From the NCBI GenBank assembly GCA_902522865.1, contig CABYXC010000011.1, positions 1-54,931 on the forward strand: a DNA stretch of 54,931 bases, written 5' to 3'. Of this stretch, positions 9,770 through 19,329 are shown in pieces. The notes beneath the pieces were generated by a model. The model saw nothing but the letters and a program-made list of their open reading frames with translations. It made no database searches and was not told the DNA's origin. Position 1 is the stretch's first letter. The number at the start of each line of letters is the position of its first letter. The translations under genes were made by a program, and so were the position numbers. The stretch is from an uncultured Alphaproteobacteria bacterium (lineage in GTDB: Bacteria > Pseudomonadota > Alphaproteobacteria > HIMB59 > GCA-002718135).

Positions 9770-10081
9770 ATGAATAAATCATTAGTTTTAAAAAATAAAT
9801 TTTATTTTTATTTTTCTTTTTTATTTACTTTTTTTCTATTTGTTTATCTTCTTTATTTTCTTGTAAATGGTGAGAGAGGATTGTTGAAATATTTCAGTCT
9901 TAAAAATCTTAATGCTCAATACAATCAACAATATATGTCTTTAAAAAGTGAAAATGAATTATACTTAGATAGAATTAAGAGATTACAACCAAATACTATA
10001 GATTTGGACTATTTAGATGAGACATTTAGGAAAGTTACAGGATTTACTTCAGAAAATGAAACAGTTATAATTATAGAATAG
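9770..10081 (+). CDS. ftsB: FtsB/DivIC-family septum formation initiator
   Basis: A 103-residue bitopic cell-division protein. A cytoplasmic N-terminus of about 12 residues precedes one strongly hydrophobic TM helix (about 13-32). A short coiled-coil-like stretch follows (about 40-75, LNAQYNQQYMSLKSENEL). The C-terminus has the LDYLDETFRKVTGF pattern typical of the family. FtsB bridges FtsL and FtsQ at the divisome. The position between eno and pdhA matches the usual alphaproteobacterial order. The family is poorly conserved, so length and context carry much of the weight. Confidence 0.8.
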   Translation: MNKSLVLKNKFYFYFSFLFTFFLFVYLLYFLVNGERGLLKYFSLKNLNAQYNQQYMSLKSENELYLDRIKRLQPNTIDLDYLDETFRKVTGFTSENETVIIIE

Positions 10082-10091
10082 ATTGATTTAT

Positions 10092-10118
10092 TTGACAAAA
10101 AATCACCCTAATTATAAT
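10092..10118 (+). promoter_or_regulatory. Consensus sigma70-type promoter for pdhA
   Basis: TTGACA (10092-10097) and TATAAT (10113-10118) are both perfect consensus hexamers, separated by 15 bp, shorter than the usual 16-18. They end 13 nt before the pdhA ATG, so the transcript would have a leader of only about 7 nt or be nearly leaderless. No Shine-Dalgarno is visible, in agreement. Confidence 0.6.
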
Positions 10119-10131
10119 TAAAGATTATCAT

Positions 10132-11094
10132 ATGAAGAAACTTCAAAAAGCAGATTACATTAAAATGTATTCATTTATGCTCAAAATCAGAAGATTTGAG
10201 GAAAGAGCAGCTCAACTTTATGGAATGGGTAAAATAGGTGGTTTTTGTCATCTGTATATTGGTCAAGAAGCTGTTGTTGTTGGTATATTAATGACAATAG
10301 ATAAGAATGACTCAGTTGTAACAACTTATAGAGATCATGGTCATATGATTGCTAGGGGATTAGATCCAAAACGTATTATGGCAGAATTGACAGGTAGAGA
10401 AGATGGTTATTCTGCTGGTAAAGGCGGTTCAATGCATATGTTCTCTAAAGAAAATAATTTTTATGGTGGTCATGGTATTGTAGGAGCTCAAGTACCAATA
10501 GGAACCGGTATAGCATTCACGCATAAATATAATGGAGAAAAAAATATATGTAGAACATATATTGGTGATGGAGCAATGAACAATGGACAAGTTTTTGAAG
10601 CTTTTAATCTAGCTGCTTTATGGAAGCTTCCTGTTTTATACATTATTGAAAATAATAAATATGGAATGGGCACATCTGTAGATAGAGCGGCAGCTGGATT
10701 AGATTTGTATAAAAGAGGTGAGGCATTTGGTATTCCTGGTGAGAAGGTAGATGGAATGAATGTATTTTCAGTTATTGAAGCAGCAGATAAAGCAGGTAAA
10801 TATGTTAGAGAAGGGAATGGACCTTATATTATTGAAGTACAAACATATCGATATAGAGGACATTCAATGTCTGATCCTGCAAAATACAGAACGAAAGAAG
10901 AATTAGATAACTATAAGCAAACTGATCCTATTGAAATAGTTAAAGCAGAAATATTAAAGAAAAAAATTGCAACGAATGATGAAATTGAAAAAATTAATAA
11001 AGATACTTTAGAAGAAATAAAAAATGCAGCTGAATTTGCAACCAATAGTCCTTTTCCAAAGGACAGTGAGCTTTATACGGATGTGTATTTATAA
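10132..11094 (+). CDS. pdhA: Pyruvate dehydrogenase E1 component, alpha subunit
   Basis: With PdhB it forms the thiamine-diphosphate E1 that decarboxylates pyruvate and acylates lipoyl-E2. The 320 residues match the short alphaproteobacterial E1alpha. Visible elements are the N-terminal RRFEERAAQLYGMGKIGGF, YRDHGHMIARG, GKGGSMHMF, and the ThDP motif that begins GDGAMNNGQVFEAFN and ends in IENN. The conserved phospho-loop-like segment YRYRGHSMSDPAKYRT is also present. It is followed after 3 nt by pdhB. Confidence 0.97.
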   Translation: MKKLQKADYIKMYSFMLKIRRFEERAAQLYGMGKIGGFCHLYIGQEAVVVGILMTIDKNDSVVTTYRDHGHMIARGLDPKRIMAELTGREDGYSAGKGGSMHMFSKENNFYGGHGIVGAQVPIGTGIAFTHKYNGEKNICRTYIGDGAMNNGQVFEAFNLAALWKLPVLYIIENNKYGMGTSVDRAAAGLDLYKRGEAFGIPGEKVDGMNVFSVIEAADKAGKYVREGNGPYIIEVQTYRYRGHSMSDPAKYRTKEELDNYKQTDPIEIVKAEILKKKIATNDEIEKINKDTLEEIKNAAEFATNSPFPKDSELYTDVYL

Positions 11095-11097
11095 ATT

Positions 11098-12477
11098 ATG
11101 ACCACAGAAATTTTAATGCCTGCATTATCTCCAACAATGACAGAAGGCAATCTGTCTAAGTGGTTAATTAAAAAAGGAGATACTGTTAAAGCTGGTGATT
11201 TGATTGCTGAAATTGAAACCGATAAAGCTACAATGGAAGTAGAAGCGGTCGATGAAGGTGTGGTTCTTGATCTTTTATTTAAAGAAGGAGAAGCCAATAT
11301 TCCAGTAAATAAAGCTATAGCGATTATTGGCGATCCAAATGAAAAAGTTGAAGTAAATAAAGAAGCTCCCATTGAAAAAGTGATTGAAGAAAAGAAAATT
11401 GAAAAAAATATTGAGACAAAAATCGAGAATAAGAAAGCTGATATAACCGATACACCATCACCTAAAATAGAAGAAGATAGAAATTTAAGTTCAGAAGAAA
11501 TTACTATGCGCCAAGCACTAAGAGACACAATGGCCGAAGAAATGAGAAAAGATAATAAAGTTTTCATACTAGGAGAGGAAGTTGCTGAGTATCAAGGTGC
11601 GTATAAAGTCACACAAGGTCTTCTTCAAGAATTTGGAAAAGAAAGAGTATTAGATACGCCTATTTCCGAACATGGATTTACCGGATTAGCAGTTGGAGCA
11701 GCATTTAAGGGATTGAGACCAATCTTAGAATTCATGACTTTTAATTTTTCTATGCAAGCAATTGATCAAATTATAAATTCAGCTGCAAAAACACTTTACA
11801 TGTCTGGAGGACAAATTAATTGTCCTATTGTTTTCAGAGGACCTAACGGTGCAGCTGCACAAGTTGCTGCACAACATAGTCAGGATTTTTCTTCCTGGTA
11901 TTCTCAAGTTCCAGGTTTAAAAGTCATTGCACCTTCTACGCCATATAATGCAAAAGGTTTGTTGCGTTCTGCAATATCAGATCCAAATCCCGTAATTTTT
12001 CTAGAAAATGAAATTCTTTATGGGTTAAAAGGTCCTGTTAATAATGATGTTAACTTCTCAATACCAATTGGAAAAGCAAATATTGAAAAAGAAGGAAAAG
12101 ATTTAACAATCGTCACTTATTCTATCATGTTGCAGAAATCGAAAGAAGCGGCATTAAGATTAAAAGAGGAATATAATTTAGATGCAGAAATTATTGATCT
12201 ACAAACTTTACGACCTTTGGATACGGAAACAATTTTAAATTCAGTTAAAAAAACTAATAGACTAATCACTGTAGAAGAGTCATGGCCATTTGGTAGTGTT
12301 GGTTCTGAAATTGCAAATATTGTTCAAAGGGACGCATTTGATTATTTAGACTCACCAGTAATAAAAGTTAATAGTGCTGATGTTCCAATGCCATACGCAT
12401 TAAGCTTAGAAAAATTATATCTTCCTCAAGTAGATGATATTATAAATGCTGCAAAAAAAGTAAGTTATATAAAATAA
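11098..12477 (+). CDS. pdhB: Pyruvate dehydrogenase E1 beta subunit with N-terminal lipoyl domain
   Basis: A 459-residue E1beta that carries its own lipoyl domain (1-78; lipoyl Lys K43 in the ETDKATMEV loop). A charged Glu/Lys/Ile-rich linker (about 80-140) leads to the transketolase-like E1beta core ([13 protein letters not shown] onward, [27 protein letters not shown]) and its C-terminal domain ([12 protein letters not shown]). A lipoylated E1beta is a known alphaproteobacterial arrangement. The lipoyl domain is nearly the same as that of PdhC at protein level and similar at DNA level. It sits between pdhA (3 nt gap) and pdhC (adjacent). Confidence 0.97.
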   Translation: MTTEILMPALSPTMTEGNLSKWLIKKGDTVKAGDLIAEIETDKATMEVEAVDEGVVLDLLFKEGEANIPVNKAIAIIGDPNEKVEVNKEAPIEKVIEEKKIEKNIETKIENKKADITDTPSPKIEEDRNLSSEEITMRQALRDTMAEEMRKDNKVFILGEEVAEYQGAYKVTQGLLQEFGKERVLDTPISEHGFTGLAVGAAFKGLRPILEFMTFNFSMQAIDQIINSAAKTLYMSGGQINCPIVFRGPNGAAAQVAAQHSQDFSSWYSQVPGLKVIAPSTPYNAKGLLRSAISDPNPVIFLENEILYGLKGPVNNDVNFSIPIGKANIEKEGKDLTIVTYSIMLQKSKEAALRLKEEYNLDAEIIDLQTLRPLDTETILNSVKKTNRLITVEESWPFGSVGSEIANIVQRDAFDYLDSPVIKVNSADVPMPYALSLEKLYLPQVDDIINAAKKVSYIK

Positions 12478-13707
12478 ATGGCAATTAAAGTTTTGATGCC
12501 TGCATTATCACCTACAATGTCAGAGGGTGTAATTAATAAGTGGCTAGTTAATATTGGCGATACTGTTTCAGCTGGTGATATTTTAGCTGAAATTGAAACA
12601 GATAAAGCAACAATGGAAGTTGAGGCAGTTGATGAGGGAGAAATTACACATTTAATTGATACAACACCAGATAAACAAATTGCTGTTAATTCTGTCATTG
12701 CTTTAATCAATGGTAGCAAAGATGAAAAATTAGAAGATTATAATGATAAAGATCAAACTGTAAGCAGTGAAGAAAAAAATGAAGTTTCAGAAGCATCTAA
12801 AGTAAATACTGAAGTAGATAAAAGTCAAATAATAGAAATAAGTAAAGATTCAAACACTAATCAAAATGCTAATTTTGCTTCACCGTTTGTTAAAAAATTT
12901 TCTAAAGATAACAATATTGATTTAACTCTTATTAAAGGGTCCGGCCCTGATGGCAGGATAATAAAAAAAGATATACAAAATTTTGAACTACAAATTAATA
13001 ATGAAAATATTTCTGTAATTGAGCCATCTAGTATTAGAAAAATAATTGCTGAAAGAACAACACAAACAAAAAATGAGGTTCCACATTTCTATCTTACAAT
13101 TGAAACAAGAATGGACAAGCTTATAAATTTAAGAAAAAAAATTAATTTAATTAGTGATATCAAAATATCTTTTAATGATCTTATTGTTAAAGCATGCGCA
13201 ATGGCAATAGCCAAAAATCCAGAAACAAATATTTCTTGGGTGAATGGTAAAATCCACCAATATAAAAATATCGATATTGCTATTGCGGTAGCTTTAAAAG
13301 AAGGATTGATTACCCCAATTGTCAAAGAAGCTGATACAAAAGGATTAGCTGAAATTTCAACAGAAATTAAATCACTAGTAAAAAAAGCTAATCAAAATAA
13401 GTTATTACCAGAAGAGTATAGCGGAGGATCTATAACTATCTCTAATTTAGGCATGTATGGAATCACAGAATTTCAAGCAATTATTAATCCACCACAATCA
13501 AGTATTATTGCAATTGGATCAATAATTGAAAAACCCGTTGTTAACGCTAGCAATATTGAAATAGGGCATACAATGAAATCTACGATTTCAGCTGATCACA
13601 GATCATTAGATGGTGCCGTTGCGGCAAAATTACTCAAAGATTTTAGCGATATTTTAGAAGATCCTTTTCAAATATGGTTGAATAGCTTGGATATGGAAGT
13701 TATTTAA
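12478..13707 (+). CDS. pdhC: Dihydrolipoamide acetyltransferase (E2) of pyruvate dehydrogenase
   Basis: E2 core of the complex, transferring acetyl from lipoamide to CoA. The 409 residues contain one lipoyl domain (1-78, Lys43), an acidic linker, a peripheral subunit-binding domain around 130-165 ([16 protein letters not shown]...[12 protein letters not shown]) and the catalytic domain. The active-site HRSLDG has His374 and Asp378. It abuts pdhB and is followed by lipA 5 nt later. The lpd (E3) gene that often lies here is absent, so E3 must be encoded elsewhere. Confidence 0.97.
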   Translation: MAIKVLMPALSPTMSEGVINKWLVNIGDTVSAGDILAEIETDKATMEVEAVDEGEITHLIDTTPDKQIAVNSVIALINGSKDEKLEDYNDKDQTVSSEEKNEVSEASKVNTEVDKSQIIEISKDSNTNQNANFASPFVKKFSKDNNIDLTLIKGSGPDGRIIKKDIQNFELQINNENISVIEPSSIRKIIAERTTQTKNEVPHFYLTIETRMDKLINLRKKINLISDIKISFNDLIVKACAMAIAKNPETNISWVNGKIHQYKNIDIAIAVALKEGLITPIVKEADTKGLAEISTEIKSLVKKANQNKLLPEEYSGGSITISNLGMYGITEFQAIINPPQSSIIAIGSIIEKPVVNASNIEIGHTMKSTISADHRSLDGAVAAKLLKDFSDILEDPFQIWLNSLDMEVI

Positions 13708-13712
13708 CTCAT

Positions 13713-14648
13713 ATGACTGGACCAAGACATCCTGAAAAAGTAAATAACAAATCAAATCCAATACCAAAAAAACCGAGTTGGATTAGAGTAAAGGCACCAA
13801 CTTCCAAATTTTTCAAAGAAACAAATAAACTCTTAAAAGATAAAAAAATTGTAACTGTGTGCGAAGAAGCTGCATGTCCAAATATAGCTGAGTGTTGGCA
13901 AAAAAAACATGCAACATTTATGATACTCGGAGATATTTGTACTAGAGCTTGTGCATTTTGTAATATTAAAACTGGTAAACCTCATTTTATTGATCACGGT
14001 GAAGCTATAAGAATTGCTGAGTCAGTTCAGCAACTGAATTTAGAACACGTGGTTATAACTAGTGTTGACAGAGATGATTTAATAGATGGAGGAGCATTAC
14101 ACTTCATAAATGTCATAGATTCAATAAAATCTTTAAATCCAAATTGCACAATTGAAATTCTAACGCCTGATTTTAAAAATAAACCTGAAGCAATAGATAT
14201 TTTATCAAAAAATTTACCTGATGTTTTTAATCACAACTTAGAAACAGTGCCAAGATTATATCCTTCAATTCGACCGGGTTCACGGTACTTTGTAAGTTTA
14301 AATTTACTCAGTCAAATTAAAGAAAAAAATCCAAGTATATTTACAAAATCAGGTCTCATGGTTGGTTTAGGTGAAACTAAAGAAGAAGTGTATCAAGTAA
14401 TGGATGATTTAAGAGCAGCTAATGTTGATTTTATTACTATAGGACAATACTTACCACCAACACCAAAACACGCTAAGCTAGAAAAATTTATTACACCACA
14501 AGAATTTGATGAATACAAAAAAATGGCATACGCAAAAGGATTTTTAATGGTGGCATCATCACCACTTACCCGCTCCAGTTATCATGCTTCTGATGATTTT
14601 AAAATCATGCAAGAAAATAGAAAAAATAAACTTTATTCAATTCAATGA
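13713..14648 (+). CDS. lipA: Lipoyl synthase
   Basis: Radical-SAM enzyme that inserts two sulfurs into protein-bound octanoyl groups, making the lipoyl cofactor of PdhB and PdhC next door. At 311 residues it is full length. The auxiliary cluster ligands C50, C55 and C61 ([13 protein letters not shown]) and the radical-SAM cluster C76, C80 and C83 (CTRACAFC) are all present. The C-terminal RSSYHA motif supplies the conserved Ser ligand. It overlaps coq10 by 4 nt. Confidence 0.97.
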   Translation: MTGPRHPEKVNNKSNPIPKKPSWIRVKAPTSKFFKETNKLLKDKKIVTVCEEAACPNIAECWQKKHATFMILGDICTRACAFCNIKTGKPHFIDHGEAIRIAESVQQLNLEHVVITSVDRDDLIDGGALHFINVIDSIKSLNPNCTIEILTPDFKNKPEAIDILSKNLPDVFNHNLETVPRLYPSIRPGSRYFVSLNLLSQIKEKNPSIFTKSGLMVGLGETKEEVYQVMDDLRAANVDFITIGQYLPPTPKHAKLEKFITPQEFDEYKKMAYAKGFLMVASSPLTRSSYHASDDFKIMQENRKNKLYSIQ

Positions 14649-15082
14649 AATCTTCAAATAGGGAGGAAATAGTCGATCACGACGCAAAAGGACTTTTTGA
14701 TATTGTTTTAGATATTGAAAGTTATCCATATTTTATTCCTTGGTGTTCAGCAATGAGAATTCATTCAAAAAATAAAAATGAAATATATGCTGATATGGTC
14801 GTATGGTATAAATATTTTATGCCCCAAACTTTTGGTTCTCACGTCACTTTTGATAAAAAAAAACTTTCAATAAGTACAACTTATATTGAAGGACCTTTAA
14901 AAGACCTTAAAACTAATTGGATTTTTGAATCATTAAAAAAAAATCAAACAAGAATTCATTTTAATGTTGAATTTGAATTTAAACGATTTTTTCACCAAAA
15001 AATTGCTGAAGCTTTTTTTCCTTTAATTGAAAACAAAATGATTGAATCATTTAAAGTTCGTGCTGATGAAATTTTAGATTAA
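14645..15082 (+). CDS. Coq10/START-like ubiquinone-binding protein
   Basis: A 145-residue single-domain START-like protein (polyketide cyclase/dehydrase superfamily) resembling Coq10 and RatA. It has the family pattern [18 protein letters not shown] near 18-35, followed by beta strands and a long C-terminal helix (about 120-143). Coq10 proteins bind ubiquinone and support its delivery in respiration; RatA-type toxins share the fold. The place after lipA, overlapping by 4 nt, is the usual one in Alphaproteobacteria. Its 3' end overlaps the convergent cinA by 9 nt. Confidence 0.85.
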   Translation: MKSSNREEIVDHDAKGLFDIVLDIESYPYFIPWCSAMRIHSKNKNEIYADMVVWYKYFMPQTFGSHVTFDKKKLSISTTYIEGPLKDLKTNWIFESLKKNQTRIHFNVEFEFKRFFHQKIAEAFFPLIENKMIESFKVRADEILD

Positions 15083-15538
15083 TTGATTTATTTTACTAAA
15101 TATAAAATCTCTAGTTTTTCTCTGTATGTCCAATCGTTTTCCTTTGTATATTTTCTTGAAAATATAATTACTTTTATTAACTTTAATTCCAATATATACT
15201 AATCCTACTGGCTTTAACTTTGTTCCACCATTAGGACCTGCTATACCAGTTGTAGAAATGCAGATTTTTGTTTTTTCATTTTTGTACAGACCATTTATCA
15301 TGTCTTCAGCCACTTCTTTACTTACAGCTCCAAATTTAGAGAGATTACTTTTTGAAACAGATAAATATTCAGATTTAGCTTTATTGGAATAACTAATAAT
15401 CCCGTAAGAGAAAATTTTTGAAACTCCACTATATTTTGTGATAGTGTTTGCTATTAGCCCACCTGTGCATGACTCAGCAACTGAAATTGAGATATTTTTT
15501 TTTATTAATTTATCTATAACTTTTTTAATAATAGGCAT
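15074..15538 (-). CDS. pncC: CinA C-terminal domain protein (PncC-type nicotinamide-nucleotide amidase)
   Basis: A 154-residue protein consisting only of the CinA C-terminal domain, without the N-terminal MoCF domain of full CinA. Signature segments are SVAESCTGGLIA (about 19-30), YSNKAKSEYL, FGAVSKEVAEDM and STTGIAGPNGGT. Stand-alone versions deamidate NMN to NaMN in pyridine nucleotide recycling. It overlaps pgpA by 14 nt upstream and coq10 by 9 nt at its convergent 3' end. Many annotations name it cinA or a competence protein; nothing here supports a DNA-uptake role. Confidence 0.9.
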   Translation of the reverse strand: MPIIKKVIDKLIKKNISISVAESCTGGLIANTITKYSGVSKIFSYGIISYSNKAKSEYLSVSKSNLSKFGAVSKEVAEDMINGLYKNEKTKICISTTGIAGPNGGTKLKPVGLVYIGIKVNKSNYIFKKIYKGKRLDIQRKTRDFIFSKINQLI

Positions 15539-16001
15539 TTACAATATAAAGAATTATTATTGTATATATTCCTGCTATTAAATCATCAAGAATTACACCA
15601 AAAGCTGATTTAAGTTTCCTGTCTACTATGTTGGCTGGAAAAATTTTCAATATATCAAAAAAACGAAATAAAATAAAAATTAACATTATTGTTACATAAG
15701 AATTTATTATTTTAATTTGATCATAAAATATTAAAATTAAGTATACTCCTAAGAATTCATCAATAACTATTATTTTTGAGTCATGTGATTGTGTGTGTGA
15801 AGAGAATTTATTAATAAAAAATAAAGATAGTAAAAAAATTACAAAAAAAATTACTACAAATATTTCTAAAGAAATAATTTTGTATTCAACAATAGGAAAT
15901 AAAATAATTATTGATAGAAAAGATGCAAAGGTTCCCGGTGGTATTAATTTAATATATCCAGCAAAAAATAAAGATATAAAAAAATTAGCTAATTTTATCA
16001 T
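15525..16001 (-). CDS. pgpA: Phosphatidylglycerophosphatase A
   Basis: Removes the phosphate from phosphatidylglycerol phosphate at the inner membrane. The 158-residue multi-pass protein shows the PgpA pattern: PPGTFAS near residue 23, SHDSKIIVIDEFLGVY near 70, FRFFDILKIFPA near 112, and LDDLIAGIY near the C-terminus. The acidic DE and DD residues are the expected metal ligands. It overlaps ispDF by 17 nt upstream and pncC by 14 nt downstream. plsY in this window acts earlier in phospholipid synthesis. Confidence 0.9.
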   Translation of the reverse strand: MIKLANFFISLFFAGYIKLIPPGTFASFLSIIILFPIVEYKIISLEIFVVIFFVIFLLSLFFINKFSSHTQSHDSKIIVIDEFLGVYLILIFYDQIKIINSYVTIMLIFILFRFFDILKIFPANIVDRKLKSAFGVILDDLIAGIYTIIILYIVNAYY

Positions 16002-17124
16002 CTGTTATATGAACTATTGACTCAGCTGCAATTCCTTCACCTTTACCAATAAAACCAATTTTTTCATTTGTAGTTGCTTTAATAGATACAGAGGTATTTT
16101 TAATTTGAAGTAATGTTGAAATTTTATTTATCATTTTTGTAACATATTTTGTAATTTTTGGTTTTTCTGCAATTATATTAATATCTAAATTTATAATTGA
16201 GAAACCTTGATCTTTTAATTTATTTCTACAAAAAATTATAAATTTTGATGAATCTGCATTTTTCCACTTTTTATCTGTATTTGGAAAATGATAACCAATA
16301 TCTCTTATTGAAAGAGCACCAAAAATACTGTCACAAATTGCATGAAGAACTACATCTGCATCTGAATGACCTTTTAGTTTTGAAAATGGTATTTTAATTC
16401 CACCCAATATTAATCCATTTTTACTTTTTTTATCAATTTGATGAATATCATATCCAATACCATATCTTGTTGTTGTTTTCTTAAATGTATTGAAAAATTT
16501 AATATCTTCTGGATAGGTAATTTTTATATTATTTTTTTCACCTTTTACAAAATTTATTTTAATTTTAGATTTTTGTAATAATCCAGCATCATCCTTAAAC
16601 TCCAATTTTTTATATTTGATATGTTCTTTTAATATCAAATTATAACTAAAACCCTGTGGGGTTTGTACATTGATTGCATTTGTTTCCAATTTACTTTTCT
16701 TTATTAATTGTCTGTCATTATATGCAACATATGGAATTGCATTATTATTTTTTTCTAATCTGGAAATAATTTTTTTAATTAATTTATTACTACATAAAGG
16801 ACGTGCAGCATCATGTATTAATACATTCTTAATCTTGAATTTTTTTAAATTTTTTAGAGCATTAAATGATGAAATTTGTCTTGTAAGGCCTGGTTTTGAA
16901 TAGGTGATTTTTATTTTCTCAGAAAAGGCTTTATGATTAAAGTAAGTGTTTTGATATTTTTTATCTATTGAAATGTTTATAATATCAAAATTTGATAAAT
17001 CTAAATTTGAAATAAAATAATTTAAAAAATTTGTATTCCCAATTTTTAAGAATTGTTTTGGAATTTTTTGACCAAATCTCTTTCCTTTTCCTCCAGCTAG
17101 AATTACAAGTGCATTTTTCATCAT
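15985..17124 (-). CDS. ispDF: Bifunctional IspD/IspF of the MEP isoprenoid pathway
   Basis: A fusion of 2-C-methyl-D-erythritol 4-phosphate cytidylyltransferase (IspD, about 1-218) and 2-C-methyl-D-erythritol 2,4-cyclodiphosphate synthase (IspF, about 220-379). IspD shows LAGGKGKRFG, IPKQFL, IHDAARP and NVQTPQGF. IspF shows metal ligands D226 and H228 (GYDIHQ) and H261, the GHSDADV loop, DIGYHFPNTD and the TTNEKIGFIGKGEGIAA end. Such fusions are common in Alphaproteobacteria. The gene starts with two Met codons, so the start is uncertain by one residue. Confidence 0.96.
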   Translation of the reverse strand: MMKNALVILAGGKGKRFGQKIPKQFLKIGNTNFLNYFISNLDLSNFDIINISIDKKYQNTYFNHKAFSEKIKITYSKPGLTRQISSFNALKNLKKFKIKNVLIHDAARPLCSNKLIKKIISRLEKNNNAIPYVAYNDRQLIKKSKLETNAINVQTPQGFSYNLILKEHIKYKKLEFKDDAGLLQKSKIKINFVKGEKNNIKITYPEDIKFFNTFKKTTTRYGIGYDIHQIDKKSKNGLILGGIKIPFSKLKGHSDADVVLHAICDSIFGALSIRDIGYHFPNTDKKWKNADSSKFIIFCRNKLKDQGFSIINLDINIIAEKPKITKYVTKMINKISTLLQIKNTSVSIKATTNEKIGFIGKGEGIAAESIVHITDDKIS

Positions 17125-17148
17125 TTTAATTTATAAATAATATTATTT

Positions 17149-17154
17149 TATAAT
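17149..17154 (+). promoter_or_regulatory. Candidate -10 box for ntrYX
   Basis: A TATAAT hexamer lies in the 60-nt gap between divergent ispDF and ntrY, 31 nt before the ntrY GTG start. No clear -35 is seen, so support is weak. Confidence 0.3.
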
Positions 17155-17184
17155 CATTATTTGAAAAATTAACTAAAGTACACA

Positions 17185-19329
17185 GTGTTCGACCTATCTA
17201 AATTACTTAAATCTATTCATTTATCGAGATTATCTTTTTATTTTTTAATTTTTTTAATTGTCTTGAGTTTTGGGATTACATTTTATTTAATGCTTCCCAA
17301 CAATGACTTGGTTAAAGACCCTCGAAGACTTCAATTTTTTTTGTTAGCTGATGTCATTTTTGTCATTTTACTTATTTCAATCATTATTAGACAAATTGTT
17401 CTTATTTTAGTTAGAAGAAGAAAAAGTTATGATGAATCTCGATTATATATAAAATTTGTAAATTTATTTGCTGCAATGGCATTAGGTCCGGCTATTGGTT
17501 TGGTTATTATAACTTCACTTTTTTTTAATTTAGAGCTAAGAACTTGGTATGGAGATGCAGTAAGAGACGCGGTTGTAAATTCTAACATTGTAGCAAGAAA
17601 TTATGAAAATGAGATTCAGGCAGAATTAGTTTCTGATACTCAGTTGATTATGAGAGAAATATTAAAAGTTTCTCAAAATAATGAGGTAAATATTCAATCA
17701 ATTAGATCAGCGCTAAGTGAATTTATTAATTTGAGAACAATTTCAAGTATTTATATTTTTAATACTGAAGGCAATATTTATCTTAGTCTTAAAGATCCTC
17801 TGAATGAAAATTTTTCTCTCCCTTCAAATGAAATATTTAAAGTTGTTGACCAGAACCGAGTATATATTTTTCAATTAGATAAAAATTCTATTACTGCGTA
17901 TAAAAAAATAAATTTCTTAAACGATGTTTACATGCAAGTTAATAGAAATTTAAATACAAATATTTGGGATCATATTAGTGCTACAAAAGAGGCATTCGAA
18001 ATTTACACTATGAAAGAAGAAGAAAGCTCAGGAATTCAGATAACTTATTCAATGATATTTGTTCTTTTCTCCATTTGTTTTATATTAGTGGCAATTTTGA
18101 TTGGTTTTAATCTGGCTAGTAATCTTAGTAAACCAATTACAAACTTAATCAAATCAGCAAATAAAATATCTGAAGGAAACTTTGATGCAAAAGTTAGTGA
18201 GACAGATCAATTTCAAGAGATAAAAGTACTACTTTCATCTTATAATAAAATGATTTCTGAAATTGAGAATAAACAAAATGCATTAATATCAAAGAGTCAA
18301 GAAGATGAAGAAAAAAGAATTTTTATTGAAGCGATCTTAAGCCTTTTAACAATAGGAGTAATTTCTTTAGATAAAAATTTTAATATTTTATTATTTAATA
18401 AAACATTAACAAAACTATTTAGAAATACTAAAACTTTTAAAATAAATGAAAATTTCCTCTCTAATTTTCCTGAATGGAAAAAAATATTTGAGAATTTTGA
18501 AACTTCAAATAAAGTATTATTAAACTTTCAATATGATTTTACATTATTTGATGATCAAAGGAACTTTAATATCAGAGTTATTAAAGAGATTAATGATAAT
18601 AAAATTGAGGGGTATGTTGTTGCTCTAGATGATGCTACATCTTTAATTTTGGCTGAAAAGCATGCAGCTTGGTCTGATATAGCGAGAAAGATAGCACATG
18701 AAGTAAAAAATCCACTTACTCCAATCAAACTCTCTGCTGAAAGAATTGAAAAAAAATTTTTAGATGCAAAAACAGATAAAGAGGATATTTCACTTTTAAC
18801 TAAAACAATATCAAGACAAGTAGATGATATTGGAAAATTAGTAGATGAATTTTCCTCTTTTGCTAGAATGCCCGAAGCAGAAATCAAACTTGATAATCTA
18901 TCGAAATGCTTAGAAGAGGCATACAATTTATATTTCAATACAAGAAAGGATATAAAACTCAATTTAATTAAACCGGAAAATGATATTTATTTTCACTTTG
19001 ACACCCTTCAAATCTCAAGATGTTTCAATAACTTAATTAAAAATGCTATTGAGGCTGTAGAAAAAATTCCAAATCCTTCGGTAGAAGTATTAATGACTAC
19101 TAATGTTAAAAATATAAAAATTGAAATAAAAGATAATGGCGTAGGAATTGATGAAAAAATGTTGAGTAAAATATTTGAGCCCTATTTTACAACTAAAATG
19201 AAAGGGACTGGTCTTGGATTGTCTATAGTAAAAAGAATTATTGAAGATCATGGAGGTAAAATAAAAATTGAGAAAAATAAAAATATGGCAGGAACAACAT
19301 CACTAATTAATTTTGAATACAATGCATAG
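17185..19329 (+). CDS. ntrY: NtrY-like membrane sensor histidine kinase
   Basis: A 714-residue sensor kinase, using a GTG start; the next Met lies after the first TM helix, so GTG is needed for a complete protein. TM helices lie near 17-34, 49-69 and 95-115. A periplasmic sensor region follows (about 118-285), then a further TM (about 288-310), a HAMP domain (311-365) and a PAS-like region (about 380-490). The dimerisation box has phospho-acceptor His505 (IAHEVKNPLTP). The ATPase domain has N, G1 (DNGVGID), F (PYFTT) and G2 (GTGLGL) boxes. Partner NtrX overlaps by 8 nt. In the family NtrY senses nitrogen or redox state; the signal here is unknown. Confidence 0.93.
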   Translation: MFDLSKLLKSIHLSRLSFYFLIFLIVLSFGITFYLMLPNNDLVKDPRRLQFFLLADVIFVILLISIIIRQIVLILVRRRKSYDESRLYIKFVNLFAAMALGPAIGLVIITSLFFNLELRTWYGDAVRDAVVNSNIVARNYENEIQAELVSDTQLIMREILKVSQNNEVNIQSIRSALSEFINLRTISSIYIFNTEGNIYLSLKDPLNENFSLPSNEIFKVVDQNRVYIFQLDKNSITAYKKINFLNDVYMQVNRNLNTNIWDHISATKEAFEIYTMKEEESSGIQITYSMIFVLFSICFILVAILIGFNLASNLSKPITNLIKSANKISEGNFDAKVSETDQFQEIKVLLSSYNKMISEIENKQNALISKSQEDEEKRIFIEAILSLLTIGVISLDKNFNILLFNKTLTKLFRNTKTFKINENFLSNFPEWKKIFENFETSNKVLLNFQYDFTLFDDQRNFNIRVIKEINDNKIEGYVVALDDATSLILAEKHAAWSDIARKIAHEVKNPLTPIKLSAERIEKKFLDAKTDKEDISLLTKTISRQVDDIGKLVDEFSSFARMPEAEIKLDNLSKCLEEAYNLYFNTRKDIKLNLIKPENDIYFHFDTLQISRCFNNLIKNAIEAVEKIPNPSVEVLMTTNVKNIKIEIKDNGVGIDEKMLSKIFEPYFTTKMKGTGLGLSIVKRIIEDHGGKIKIEKNKNMAGTTSLINFEYNA

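Noticed and set aside
11073..12719. Long minus-strand frames opposite the lipoyl domains of pdhB and pdhC
   Set aside because: They are repeated shadows of the same duplicated lipoyl sequence and not independent genes.
15786..15800. Short GT-repeat tract resembling the one before pyrB
   Set aside because: It is inside the pgpA coding region, encoding the SSHTQSH stretch, and shows no helical phasing or regulatory context.
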